In this document: piece after piece, positions 1 through 7,458 of the stretch | Numbering within the stretch: position 1 is the stretch's first letter | Layout: each line of letters begins with the position of its first letter | Assembly (NCBI RefSeq): GCF_013426735.1 | Contig: NZ_AP023273.1 | Location: 558,001-622,000, forward strand | DNA: 64,000 bases | Direction: 5' to 3' | DNA from: Agrobacterium vitis | GTDB lineage: Bacteria; Pseudomonadota; Alphaproteobacteria; Rhizobiales; Rhizobiaceae | Position numbers and translations under genes: made by a program | Notes under the pieces: generated by a model | What the model was told of the DNA's origin: nothing | The model's input: only the letters and a program-made list of their open reading frames with translations | Databases searched by the model: none

Positions 1-194
1 AGAATGCGCTCAAGCAATGGGATCGATGACAGAGATTTATCAACGACCCGTAAGCCAAGATCCGGCGCGAGACCGCCCGCAATCGTGGCAATATTTGCAT
101 CGAGCCTGTCTCTGTCAACCACAAGTACCGGACGAAACAATTCGGCTTGAGAAAGCGCTTCGGAGAGCATCCGGAAATAGTCGGCTTCAGCCAT
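1..194 (-). CDS. PLP-dependent alanine racemase-fold protein, N-terminal part (amino acid deaminase/aldolase-like)
   Basis: Only the first 64 codons lie in the window; the frame stays open to the edge. The translation begins MAEADYFRMLSEALSQ and continues with PVLVVDRDRLDANIA and then LRVVDKS. This resembles the N-terminal PLP-binding barrel of the alanine racemase / D-threonine aldolase group, where the lysine of the VDKS stretch would be the candidate Schiff-base residue. The ATG overlaps the stop of the lactone oxidase by one base (TAATG), so the two are probably translationally coupled. The pairing of an amino acid deaminase/aldolase with this type of FAD oxidase is known from other bacteria. 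The exact reaction cannot be assigned from the fragment. Confidence 0.7.
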   Translation of the reverse strand, partial: MAEADYFRMLSEALSQAELFRPVLVVDRDRLDANIATIAGGLAPDLGLRVVDKSLSSIPLLERI

Positions 195-1483
195 TATCGA
201 ACCCCAAGCAGCGTCGCCATGTAAGGCGAGATAAAGCGATTTTCTGGATCTATTTCTGATCTGATCTCCATTGCATCTTTAAATCGCGGATAGATGCCGA
301 CCAGATCGGCAGCCCGCAGGTTATGCAATTTACCCCAATGTGGTCGCCCACCCCGCTTGCGGAACACAGCCTCCGCAGCAAGGAAGAACGCTGCCGGATT
401 TTCACCGATGCCGTGATGAATGGCTATGGAACACGTGTCACGCTTGTAGAAGGGACTGAGCCAGAATTCGTCCCCTTTGACGCTGCGGACTTCAATGGGA
501 AAGTAGATTTCCGGAAAGCGCTTCTCAATCAGTTCGATGATCTCCGCCAGAGCCCCCGCTCCCTCCTCAAACGGCAGATGATATTCCATTTCGTTGAACT
601 TGGTCTGGCGGTCGGTGACATAGACCTTCATCCACTCACCCACGGCTTCCTCATCGGAAAGTTTCGCCATGGCATTGCCGATCAATTTGCGTCGCAAGCC
701 GGGAAACCACCGCAGAAAGGTTCTGAGTTTCTTCAGCGTCGCAAGACCGTCTTCGTCCTCCGAGGTCACTTGAAAATCACCAGGCTCGTCAGTGATATCC
801 AGTGTCTGAAAAAGCGCATGATTGGCAAAGGGAACAAAGAAAACCTCCGCCGATCGATGGGCTGACATCAGGGTTTCGAAGTTTTCAAGCGTATTACCGA
901 TCGACAGCATTGTCCGCTTGCGGCGCAGATTATAAGCCGGGACATTCTGAAAGGTAACGGCAGTCAAGGCTCCGAAACTACCAAGCGTCACGCCGGTCGC
1001 ATGGATCATCTCGTCATCGCGTCCGGCTGTAAATTCCCGGTGCGTGCCGCGACCATCAATGAACTGCATGCCTTTCAGCAGGGTGTGATAAGCCCCCAGA
1101 CCCAGGCCCGAGCCATGCGTTGCCGTACCAAGGGCGCCGGCGACAGACTGCTTGTCGATATCGCCCATGTTAGGCAGTGCTTGACCGATCCCGGCGAGCA
1201 ATTCTGTGAGACTGCCAAGCTTCGTCCCTGCTCCAATCGTTGCTGTCAGAGCGTCACTGTCATGATCGATCAAACCGGATAGAGCCGACAGATCGACAAT
1301 TGTTCCAGGTGTCGAGACAAGCGGCGTAAATGAATGGCCCGAGCCAACGAGCCTTAGCGGTCCCGGCGCCGATCGGATCACGTCCTGTAGCTCTTCCTTG
1401 GTCCTGGGACGAAGAATTGCTTTCAGTTTGGTCTCCACGCTGCCCGACCAATTACTCCAAGACAGATTGTCGCCTGGAATCAT
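194..1483 (-). CDS. FAD-linked sugar-lactone oxidase (D-arabinono-1,4-lactone oxidase family)
   Basis: This 429-residue soluble flavoprotein of the vanillyl-alcohol-oxidase fold probably oxidises an aldonolactone or polyol. The N-terminal FAD domain shows RLVGSGHSFTPL near residue 45 and GTATHGSGLGLGAYH near residue 117, the usual pyrophosphate-binding segments. The C-terminal ALO domain ends with RPHWGKLHNL, the HWGK motif typical of the family. The length is normal. It is transcribed away from the TetR gene, shares that 200-base upstream region, and runs into the PLP-fold gene with a one-base overlap. The substrate is unknown; an alditol is as possible as a lactone. Confidence 0.9.
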   Translation of the reverse strand: MIPGDNLSWSNWSGSVETKLKAILRPRTKEELQDVIRSAPGPLRLVGSGHSFTPLVSTPGTIVDLSALSGLIDHDSDALTATIGAGTKLGSLTELLAGIGQALPNMGDIDKQSVAGALGTATHGSGLGLGAYHTLLKGMQFIDGRGTHREFTAGRDDEMIHATGVTLGSFGALTAVTFQNVPAYNLRRKRTMLSIGNTLENFETLMSAHRSAEVFFVPFANHALFQTLDITDEPGDFQVTSEDEDGLATLKKLRTFLRWFPGLRRKLIGNAMAKLSDEEAVGEWMKVYVTDRQTKFNEMEYHLPFEEGAGALAEIIELIEKRFPEIYFPIEVRSVKGDEFWLSPFYKRDTCSIAIHHGIGENPAAFFLAAEAVFRKRGGRPHWGKLHNLRAADLVGIYPRFKDAMEIRSEIDPENRFISPYMATLLGVR

Positions 1484-1621
1484 CGTAACCTCCCCTGTTT
1501 ATAAGAGTCCTCTTTGGCCACGCCGATAGGCAAGCCTTGAGGCCATAGTCATGCAACTCCAATCATTTTCGCTTTCTCGCTATGCATCGGCATGCCATTT
1601 ATTATGGTAATTGAGAAAAGC

Positions 1622-1667
1622 TGACACTATGTCAATTTTTACTTTGGCGTATGTCACAAATTTGTCA
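1622..1667. promoter_or_regulatory. Candidate TetR operator between divergent genes
   Basis: A perfect inverted repeat, TGACA-CTA-TGTCA, lies at 1622-1634. Two further TGTCA half sites follow at 1652-1656 and 1663-1667, the last beside the small palindrome ACAAATTTGT. The cluster sits just upstream of the TetR start and within the shared upstream region of the lactone oxidase, a normal place for an autoregulatory operator. Binding is inferred. Confidence 0.4.
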
Positions 1668-1687
1668 ACTCGAAAGCGGAGCACGCC

Positions 1688-2311
1688 ATGACGAGCGACC
1701 AAAAGGCATTGCGGAGGCAGCCCCGCCAGGAACGCAGCAGAGACCGTATTGACGATATCCTTTCGGCAGCAATGGAGCTCATTGGTGAAAAAGGCAGCGC
1801 CGCTGTCACCATGCGCGGCATTGCCACTGCAAGCGACATGTCTCTGGCGACGGTCTATCATTACTTTCCAAACAGAACCGCAGTCATCGCTACGCTTTTC
1901 GAGCGATATTCAAAGGGAACGCGCGAAGTCATCGATACGGCTCTTCAGGATATCAAGGATGCGTCTGGTATTGGCGATGCTGCCGAAATGATCGTTGATT
2001 TTTACTATAACCGCCTTCGGGGCGATCCAGCCGTGCAGGACCTGCTGGATGCCATTCATGCCGACAAAGCGCTTCATGATCTCGATATCGAGGAAACCCA
2101 TAAGCAAGCCGATCAGTTCAGTCGGAGCACAGAGGCCTTTCTGGCGGAAAGTTGCAGGCAGGAATATGCGCGCGCCGTCTATTTGCTGTTCCAGCTCGCC
2201 AGCGCTGCAATTCGTTTGGCTTTGCATGAGAGTGAAGAAAAAGGCGCCGTGATCATTGATGATTATCGACGTCTTATTCGTGGCCGGTTCAGCCAATTCG
2301 AACAGCTATAA
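1688..2311 (+). CDS. TetR-family transcriptional regulator
   Basis: This 207-residue protein has the classical N-terminal HTH: RDRIDDILSAAMELI, then VTMRGIATASDMSLATVYHYFPNR around residues 39-63. The ligand-binding C-terminal half is divergent, as usual for the family. The start has a good ribosome site (GCGGAG, 7-8 bases from the ATG). It is divergent from the lactone oxidase and stands upstream of the SnoaL/monooxygenase/MFS genes, so it could control either side. Likely sites are the TGACA repeats in front of it and the imperfect palindrome over the 2485 promoter. Its ligand is unknown. Confidence 0.92.
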   Translation: MTSDQKALRRQPRQERSRDRIDDILSAAMELIGEKGSAAVTMRGIATASDMSLATVYHYFPNRTAVIATLFERYSKGTREVIDTALQDIKDASGIGDAAEMIVDFYYNRLRGDPAVQDLLDAIHADKALHDLDIEETHKQADQFSRSTEAFLAESCRQEYARAVYLLFQLASAAIRLALHESEEKGAVIIDDYRRLIRGRFSQFEQL

Positions 2312-2461
2312 GATCTGGAATGGGTCGGCCCTTCTGCGTTTTGACAGCAAACTGCCGGACACCAAAGGGTGGACAATGTCTATGTCGGAGCACCCATAGC
2401 CTCACCAGTAAACGCTCGGCACCGCGCTGTTTTCACGAGGGCCAACGCCGGCAAAAAGCGC
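2312..2461. other. Gap before promoter; no gene seen
   Basis: About 150 bases separate the TetR stop from the strong promoter at 2462. One frame is open for about 38 codons (starting VDNVYVGAPIASP) but has no ribosome site and ends inside the promoter. It may be a decayed gene remnant, but I do not recognise it. Confidence 0.4.
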
Positions 2462-2490
2462 TTGACATTTCTGTACTGTACCGTTTAGAT
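2462..2490 (+). promoter_or_regulatory. Strong sigma-70-type promoter with overlapping imperfect palindrome
   Basis: TTGACA at 2462-2467 is followed after exactly 17 bases by TTAGAT at 2485-2490. The -10 region lies in an imperfect 20-base palindrome at 2475-2494 with outer arms ACTG and CAGT, a layout common for TetR-type operators. It probably drives the short ORF at 2554 and the SnoaL/monooxygenase genes, under control of the TetR protein encoded just upstream. Confidence 0.6.
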
Positions 2491-2502
2491 CAGTTTCGGA
2501 GG

Positions 2503-2538
2503 GATTGATCTAAAAAGCGCCTTTGGGTGCGATCAATC
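2503..2538 (+). promoter_or_regulatory. Structured leader hairpin in front of a strong ribosome site
   Basis: The arms GATTGATC (2503-2510) and GATCAATC (2531-2538) are perfectly complementary. Inside them GCGCC and GGTGC can pair around a TTTG loop, with an A-rich bulge on one side. The hairpin begins just after the expected transcript start and ends directly before AAAGGAGGA. It lacks a T-run, so it is not a normal terminator. It may control access to the ribosome site or stabilise the 5' end. Confidence 0.45.
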
Positions 2539-2553
2539 AAAGGAGGAGTTCAA

Positions 2554-2673
2554 ATGTCCACACAGTCGCGCAATATGCGCCCTATGCTTGGTAAGCCGTG
2601 CGATGTCCGGCGATGCCCTTCAGCTGAAATGCCAGTCGACCGGATTGAACCGCAACGTCCGCGAAAAGCCTAG
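2554..2673 (+). CDS. Short ORF (39 codons) behind strong promoter and ribosome site
   Basis: An ATG 6 bases after AAAGGAGGA, the best ribosome site in this area, opens a 39-codon frame starting MSTQSRNMRPMLGKPCD and ending at a TAG. It is Arg/Pro-rich and carries two cysteines (CDVRRC). No family is recognised. It could be a leader peptide, a small protein, or the stump of a gene frameshifted in the past, since the neighbouring frame is open from 2588 into the next gene. Confidence 0.4.
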   Translation: MSTQSRNMRPMLGKPCDVRRCPSAEMPVDRIEPQRPRKA

Positions 2674-2791
2674 GACAAATCATTACCCACTATTCCGACG
2701 CCGTGTCACGGTGAGCGGATTTGTGCGCCGACTTAGATGTCGTCATTGCGCTTTAGCGCCTTACAATACCAGAAATAAAGGACCCAAGACA

Positions 2792-3313
2792 GTGAGCGGA
2801 TTCACAATTGTCAACGGCATCGCTGAGATCAGCGATCCTGCTATCTACACGAACTGGCTTGACAACGAAGAGTTTAAAGCCGCAGTCGCGGCGGATCCAT
2901 CGCCAGAGCGCACAGCGATCAAGCGCTTGCTGATCGAGTTTGAAGCCGATCTTTCCCGGATCGTCCGCGACAATGTCGTGAAAGAGCGGGTCGTTGAGGT
3001 GATGACGAAATACATCGCCGAGGACTACATCCAGCACGACCCGAATGCATTCGGCCATGGCCGTGAAAAACTCATCGAGCAGTTCCGATTGGTGCCGATA
3101 GCCGGCTCGACTCCGCCGCCCGTGGTGAGCGTCATTCTCGACGGAGAGGTCGGTTGCCTCATGATGCGCGAACTCGCGCCGGATCCGGTCGTGCCGGGTG
3201 CGGTTTACGAGTGGAACATCCTGACTGTCTTCCGGGTCCACAACGGCAAGATCGCGGAACATTGGAGCACCTTCCGCAAGGTCGTCCCCGGTCAAAACCC
3301 GATGGGGAACTGA
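2792..3313 (+). CDS. SnoaL-like / NTF2-fold protein
   Basis: This 173-residue protein is of the SnoaL-like polyketide cyclase group (NTF2 fold). The core has YIAEDYIQHDPNAFGHGREKL, a conserved pocket stretch, and ends with FRVHNGKIAEHWSTFR, the family's characteristic last strand. I chose the GTG at 2792 because AAAGGA lies at normal distance, although the frame is open further upstream. An 11-base direct repeat (GTGAGCGGATT) at 2711 and 2792 marks both possible GTG starts. It sits before a flavin monooxygenase gene and may process or bind that enzyme's product. The reaction is unknown. Confidence 0.8.
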   Translation: MSGFTIVNGIAEISDPAIYTNWLDNEEFKAAVAADPSPERTAIKRLLIEFEADLSRIVRDNVVKERVVEVMTKYIAEDYIQHDPNAFGHGREKLIEQFRLVPIAGSTPPPVVSVILDGEVGCLMMRELAPDPVVPGAVYEWNILTVFRVHNGKIAEHWSTFRKVVPGQNPMGN

Positions 3314-3502
3314 GAATGTCGAAACCGATCGCAGCCCGAATCTAAGGACGCCTTGTGCCTGGGGTTGCAGACATCGCCGATGAGAGTTTGCCTTAGGAAA
3401 AGTGAAGCCCGATTTTTCCGAAAAGACAAACGAAAACAAGAGAACCGAGAGCTTGTTCGGTTCAATATGAACTTGACAGACACTCGTAAAGTGGAGCAAC
3501 CG

Positions 3503-4948
3503 ATGACCTTGCAAAACAAACCACCTTTAGGGGGTCTTCCTCCGGAGTTTCCACCGCAGGCAGGCGGCCCTCCTCACCAGCCGAAGTTCCCGGACTCGCC
3601 GTATCTCAGCGACGTTGGGCGTCGGATACGCGACGACATCCTCGATATGCTACCGCTGTTGCGCAAACATGCGGCTGAGAGCGAACAGCTCGGCGCGCTT
3701 GCGCCAGCGACACTAGCGGCTGTCGATCGCTCCGGTGCCTTCAAGATCACCATCCCGGTCGAGCTTGGAGGCTATGCACTGGGCGCACGCGATTCTGCGG
3801 AAATCGTCAAAGCGCTCGGCCAGGGCGATGCTTCCGCCGGTTGGCTGGTTATCGTCTCGAGCGCAGCCCGAAACGCTCTGGGTTTCGATCCAAAGGCCCG
3901 CGACGAAGTCTTCGCCAGCATCCAAGACTGGGTTGGGCCAATCATGTTTGGTGCCACCGTCTTTGCGCCGAAGGTTGGCGATGGCCGCAAGGTCGACGGT
4001 GGCTACATGGTGAAGGGGAAATGGTCCTTCGGCAGCGGTTGCAAACATGCCGCCTGGGGAGCAGTCGGTTTCGAATATGACGACGCGGCAAGCGGCGCAC
4101 GGCTGCGCGCCATGGGTATCCTGTCACGCGACCAATATGAAATCGTCGATGACTGGCATGTCATGGGCCTGCAAGCGACAAATTCAAACAGCGTCCGGGC
4201 CGAGCAGGAGATTTTTGTTCCCGACTACCGCGTCGTTCACACCAATGATCTGCCGCGGGTCATGGACTCATTGAAGGGAAAATATTCCGGGGTAGCCTTC
4301 AAGCACAGCCCGATTGGCGGCATGGTCGCCATGACATGCACCTTCGCGGCCCTGGCGGTCGGTATCGCGCAAGGTGCCCTCGACTCTTTCCTCGAACAGG
4401 CAAAGAAGCGACCACCCTTCAACCTTCCCTATAAGACGATGTCGGAAATGGCCTCGATCCAAATGGTTGCCGGTAAGGCGCGCGCCGTCATCAACGGAGC
4501 GAACGCCGTGCTCTGGCGCCACGCCGACGAAATCGACCGGCGTGCGATTGCAGGCGAAGACTTCTTCCCCTGGAACGAACCCGAGATCACCATGGACCTC
4601 GTCCACCAGATCCATGAATGCCTGCGCGTGGTGGACGGGCTCCTACTCGCACTTGGATCGTCCGCTGTCGTCCTCAGCAATCCGTTGCAACGCGCCTTGC
4701 GCGATATCCATGTGCTGGCGACGCATGGTGCGTTCCGGATCGATCCAATGGCAGAAATCAACGGACGCGACATGTTCGGTCTCGAACCTTTCCCGATGAT
4801 TGCCGCCCTGAGTTCACCTCCTCCGGGCTCACCTCCTACCGGTAAGGGTCCATCGCATATGCCTCCTGCGGGCATGACACCTCCAGCAGGCATGGCCCCA
4901 CCACCAGGCATGGCGCCCCCACCAGGCATGACACCCGCGCGAGGTTAA
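3503..4948 (+). CDS. Flavin-dependent monooxygenase of acyl-CoA dehydrogenase fold, with Pro/Met repeat tail
   Basis: This 481-residue protein has the acyl-CoA dehydrogenase fold, in the group of two-component oxygenases (HsaA/HpaB/DszC-like). The N-terminal helical part includes FKITIPVELGGYALG. The middle beta domain has GYMVKGKWSFGSGCKHA. The C-terminal part has NPLQRALRDIHVLATHGAF, typical of the type-2 C-terminal domain of oxygenases. Such enzymes use reduced flavin from a separate reductase; one is encoded at 6890-7399. The start at 3503 has GTGGAG at 7 bases. The last 35 or so residues are unusual repeats of the type PPAGM/PPPGM. Substrate unknown, probably an aromatic or sulfur heterocycle. 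Confidence 0.85.
   Translation: MTLQNKPPLGGLPPEFPPQAGGPPHQPKFPDSPYLSDVGRRIRDDILDMLPLLRKHAAESEQLGALAPATLAAVDRSGAFKITIPVELGGYALGARDSAEIVKALGQGDASAGWLVIVSSAARNALGFDPKARDEVFASIQDWVGPIMFGATVFAPKVGDGRKVDGGYMVKGKWSFGSGCKHAAWGAVGFEYDDAASGARLRAMGILSRDQYEIVDDWHVMGLQATNSNSVRAEQEIFVPDYRVVHTNDLPRVMDSLKGKYSGVAFKHSPIGGMVAMTCTFAALAVGIAQGALDSFLEQAKKRPPFNLPYKTMSEMASIQMVAGKARAVINGANAVLWRHADEIDRRAIAGEDFFPWNEPEITMDLVHQIHECLRVVDGLLLALGSSAVVLSNPLQRALRDIHVLATHGAFRIDPMAEINGRDMFGLEPFPMIAALSSPPPGSPPTGKGPSHMPPAGMTPPAGMAPPPGMAPPPGMTPARG
4858..4941 (+). repeat. In-frame Pro/Met-coding tandem repeat at a gene 3' end
   Basis: Five units of about 15-18 bases around the pattern CCTCCAGCAGGCATG encode PPAGM or PPPGM at the C-terminus of the monooxygenase. 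The units are imperfect, so they may be old or have drifted after slippage. Confidence 0.7.
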
Positions 4949-5033
4949 GCCTCCCTACCGGTCGCCATCATCAATTTCGGATAGCGCGGTTATCACCGTC
5001 GGCGTCCGCCTTCACTGAGTTCAAGGAGTTCCG

Positions 5034-6524
5034 ATGTCTCAAACGGATCTATCTATGGCGAAGGGGATTCCCACTACGCCCTATTCAAGTGGAACAATGC
5101 CGGCGCGCGATGGCGCTCCGCCGAAAATCAGCTGGAAACAGTATATCGCCGACTTCGTAAAGGCCCCCAGCCGAGCAAAGGCCGCACTTGTCGGCAGTCT
5201 TCTTCTTGTGGCCATGGGGCCGGCTGGCCTCTCGGCACTCACTCCCTTCGTGGTGCCCGCATTCGCGATGAAAACCGGGACGCCGCTGCCGGAAGCCATG
5301 CTGATGTTTGTTGCTTTGCCGCTGATTATCGGTCCGCTCGTCCTGCCTTTCGCCGGACAATGGGTCGATCGGTTGGGTGCACGACGTGTCGCTCTTCCCG
5401 GGATCGTCCTCTACGCGCTTGTCACGGCGATCATACCACTTGCTGCGGGCAAGCTCTGGCTGATGGGAATACTTCTCGTTCTCGCGTCGATTTTTGGATT
5501 CGGGTCCAGTTTGGGTATAGCGTTCAAGGTGATTTCCGAGTGGTTCCCCAAGCATCGGGGCGTCGGTTTCGGTCTTATCGGGGTCGCATCCAGCCTGTTC
5601 AGCGCCATCTTTTCTCCCCTGTTCCAATGGCTCGTAAACGGCAATGCGCCGGTGTCACTACCAATGATGCCGGGCATGAGCACTGAAGCCCCATCCAAAT
5701 CCGCCGCGGTAGTGGCGGCCATCGACCCCGGCATATATGCCGGGCTTGGCTGGAACGGCGCCTATTACGTGATCGCAATCGCGATCGCCGTCATCGGCAT
5801 CCCCGCCGCCTTTTGGCTTATCTCCGAACCGAAGGTGAGTACGACTGCGGAAGTGCCGAAGACCGTGGATGTCAATCTGCCCGGCGTCCCGTTCAAGGAG
5901 GCAATTCCGACGCGCGCCTGGATCTCGATCACGCTGTTCATCGCATTCGCCGCCGCAGGGCCGATTGCCATGCGCCAGAACGCAGTGGATTTCTATGGCC
6001 AGACCGGCATCGATCCGGCGACCGTGTCTCTCGCGCTGTCCTTGTGCTTCAGCACGTCGGTTATCGGGCTGCTCGCCGCCGGAGCCGTGCTGGACCGGGC
6101 AAACCATCCATGGGTGGTCGCGGTTCTCCTGGCGACAGTGCCGATCGGTCTGGCACTTGCCCTCGTCAATAGCGGCAATCCTGCGCTTCTCTACCTTTCC
6201 ATGGCGCTTCTCGGCTTCGCAACCGGCGCAGAATCCACTCTCGGTCCGACATTGATCGCCAGGTATTTCGGACTGAAGTCCTTCGCCGCCTTGCAAGGTC
6301 TCAGCCTCGCAATCACCTCCCCGGCCCTGGCACTGGCCCCATTCCTCGTCAGTGTGGTCAAGACAAGTTCGGGCAGCTACGTCGGTCCACTGCTGATGCT
6401 GACTGGGATAGCCCTGGTCGCGGTCATTCTCGCCGCCATGCTGCCGAGATACCCGAAACCATGGGTGCTCCATCAGCCCTCGGCAGACACAGCTCCCGAC
6501 CGGTCAACAGCGGCGACCTCATAA
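5034..6524 (+). CDS. MFS transporter
   Basis: A 496-residue inner-membrane carrier of the major facilitator superfamily with a soluble N-terminal tail of about 50 residues and about twelve hydrophobic segments. The loop after TM2 holds GQWVDRLGARRVAL, a version of the MFS signature. A longer loop rich in Pro/Ser (VSLPMMPGMSTEAPSKS) lies near residue 215, before TM7. The start has AAGGAG at 6 bases. It follows the flavin monooxygenase in the same direction and probably imports the substrate or exports the product. Repeat element R1 begins two bases past its stop. Confidence 0.9.
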   Translation: MSQTDLSMAKGIPTTPYSSGTMPARDGAPPKISWKQYIADFVKAPSRAKAALVGSLLLVAMGPAGLSALTPFVVPAFAMKTGTPLPEAMLMFVALPLIIGPLVLPFAGQWVDRLGARRVALPGIVLYALVTAIIPLAAGKLWLMGILLVLASIFGFGSSLGIAFKVISEWFPKHRGVGFGLIGVASSLFSAIFSPLFQWLVNGNAPVSLPMMPGMSTEAPSKSAAVVAAIDPGIYAGLGWNGAYYVIAIAIAVIGIPAAFWLISEPKVSTTAEVPKTVDVNLPGVPFKEAIPTRAWISITLFIAFAAAGPIAMRQNAVDFYGQTGIDPATVSLALSLCFSTSVIGLLAAGAVLDRANHPWVVAVLLATVPIGLALALVNSGNPALLYLSMALLGFATGAESTLGPTLIARYFGLKSFAALQGLSLAITSPALALAPFLVSVVKTSSGSYVGPLLMLTGIALVAVILAAMLPRYPKPWVLHQPSADTAPDRSTAATS

Positions 6525-6526
6525 CC

Positions 6527-6635
6527 CTAGTGCATCGATCCAAACGGAGGCTTCAGCCGAGTTTGGAAAAATCGATGCATAAACAAAAAATGAGTGCACG
6601 AAAGCATGAACGAAGTGAATGCGTCAGTGCACTAG
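6527..6635. repeat. Dispersed repeat family 2, copy R1 (two hairpins)
   Basis: This element is nearly identical to 27080-27184. It is bounded by CTAGTGCA and TGCACTAG. Hairpin 1 (6531-6579) pairs TGCATCGAT with ATCGATGCA and CCAAAC with GTTTGG around GGCT/AGCC. Hairpin 2 (6594-6632) pairs GTGCAC with GTGCAC and GCAT with ATGC. It lies directly behind the MFS gene and could end or stabilise that transcript. Confidence 0.8.
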
Positions 6636-6760
6636 CATTTTTGGTTTGACCCGAAAGGGCGTTGTTGAGACGGGATGGGTGGCTCGATTTGCCTGAAGAA
6701 CGAGTGTCTTTCTCCCGCATCATTCGTTAAATCGGGCCAACCCAGCAGCAGGACTTGTTA

Positions 6761-6893
6761 CATAATACCAGGAGTCATTGAAATTGACTCCTGGTATTCC
6801 TTTGAAAAGGTCTCACGCCGCTGATAGAATTGAGCTATTTTCAATATCCTCATGACTGAAAATGTGGTAGGGTCTTCAATGCTTTGGTATCAC
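6761..6893 (-). repeat. Dispersed repeat family 1, copy F
   Basis: This diverged copy, in reverse orientation, starts with a perfect 14-bp stem: AATACCAGGAGTCA (6764-6777) and TGACTCCTGGTATT (6785-6798) around a 7-base loop. A second interrupted stem follows, and the copy ends with GCTTTGGTATCAC, matching CCTTGGTATAA of other copies. Its stem differs from the others in both arms, which keeps the pairing. It overlaps the last codons of the flavin reductase gene. Confidence 0.7.
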
Positions 6894-7399
6894 GCCACTT
6901 TTGCAAGGGGCATCATGTTGCGGTCGAAATAGATCAGCGGCAGCTTGTCCTTGTCACCGGATGCGACATGGACATTGCAGATGAAGATCGTGTGCGTGCC
7001 TGACTGCATCGTTTCATGCACAGAACAGGTGAAATGCGCACAGGCACCGCGAAGCGATGGTTGCCCACATTCATCCTCTGTCCATTCTCCAATGTCGAAG
7101 CGCTTTTCCTGAGTGACCTTGCCAGCAAAAGCCATTGCGATCTCCTGCTGATCGGTGGCAAGGATGTTCAGCGTTAGCCTGCCATTCTGGAGCAAGAACG
7201 GATGTGCCGAGGCGGTCCCGTTCACGCAGACCAGCAATCGTGGCGGATCCTGGCATACCGAACAGGCGGCGGTTACGGTCAAACCGGCCCGACCGGCGGG
7301 ACCGCTGGTTGTGACCACTTTTACGGCTGCGGCCATCATAGCCATTGCGTCCTTAAACTGCGCGTCGTCCGCAGTCACCCTATGGATTGTTTTACACAT
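6890..7399 (-). CDS. Flavin reductase (RutF/HpaC/NtaB-like)
   Basis: A 169-residue protein of the flavin-reductase-like domain family that supplies FMNH2 to two-component monooxygenases using NAD(P)H. It shows MAAAVKVVTTSG, GLTVTAACSVCQDPPRLLVCVN (flavin-binding strand and loop) and a C-terminal region with HTIFICNVH. The ATG at 7399 is chosen over an upstream alternative because GGAGG lies 7 bases away. It is 60 bases downstream of the NtaA-type monooxygenase in one operon. It is the only recognisable flavin reductase in the window and could also serve the other flavin monooxygenases here. Confidence 0.9.
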   Translation of the reverse strand: MCKTIHRVTADDAQFKDAMAMMAAAVKVVTTSGPAGRAGLTVTAACSVCQDPPRLLVCVNGTASAHPFLLQNGRLTLNILATDQQEIAMAFAGKVTQEKRFDIGEWTEDECGQPSLRGACAHFTCSVHETMQSGTHTIFICNVHVASGDKDKLPLIYFDRNMMPLAKVA

Positions 7400-7458
7400 T
7401 CTATCCCTCCAGATTTGACAAAGCGGGGAGCCGGGCTTGGTCAGGCTCCCCTGCGACA

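Noticed and set aside
2588..2791. N-terminal extension of the SnoaL-like protein
   Set aside because: The frame is open upstream but the extension is Arg-rich with no domain match, and the GTG at 2792 has its own ribosome site.
5658..6473. Open frame of 271 codons on the minus strand
   Set aside because: Antisense to the MFS transporter; low-complexity, charged shadow sequence without membrane segments or motifs.
6527..6635. Complete insertion sequence
   Set aside because: The element has short inverted ends but is only about 105 bases and codes for no transposase. Kept as a repeat that may be moved in trans.
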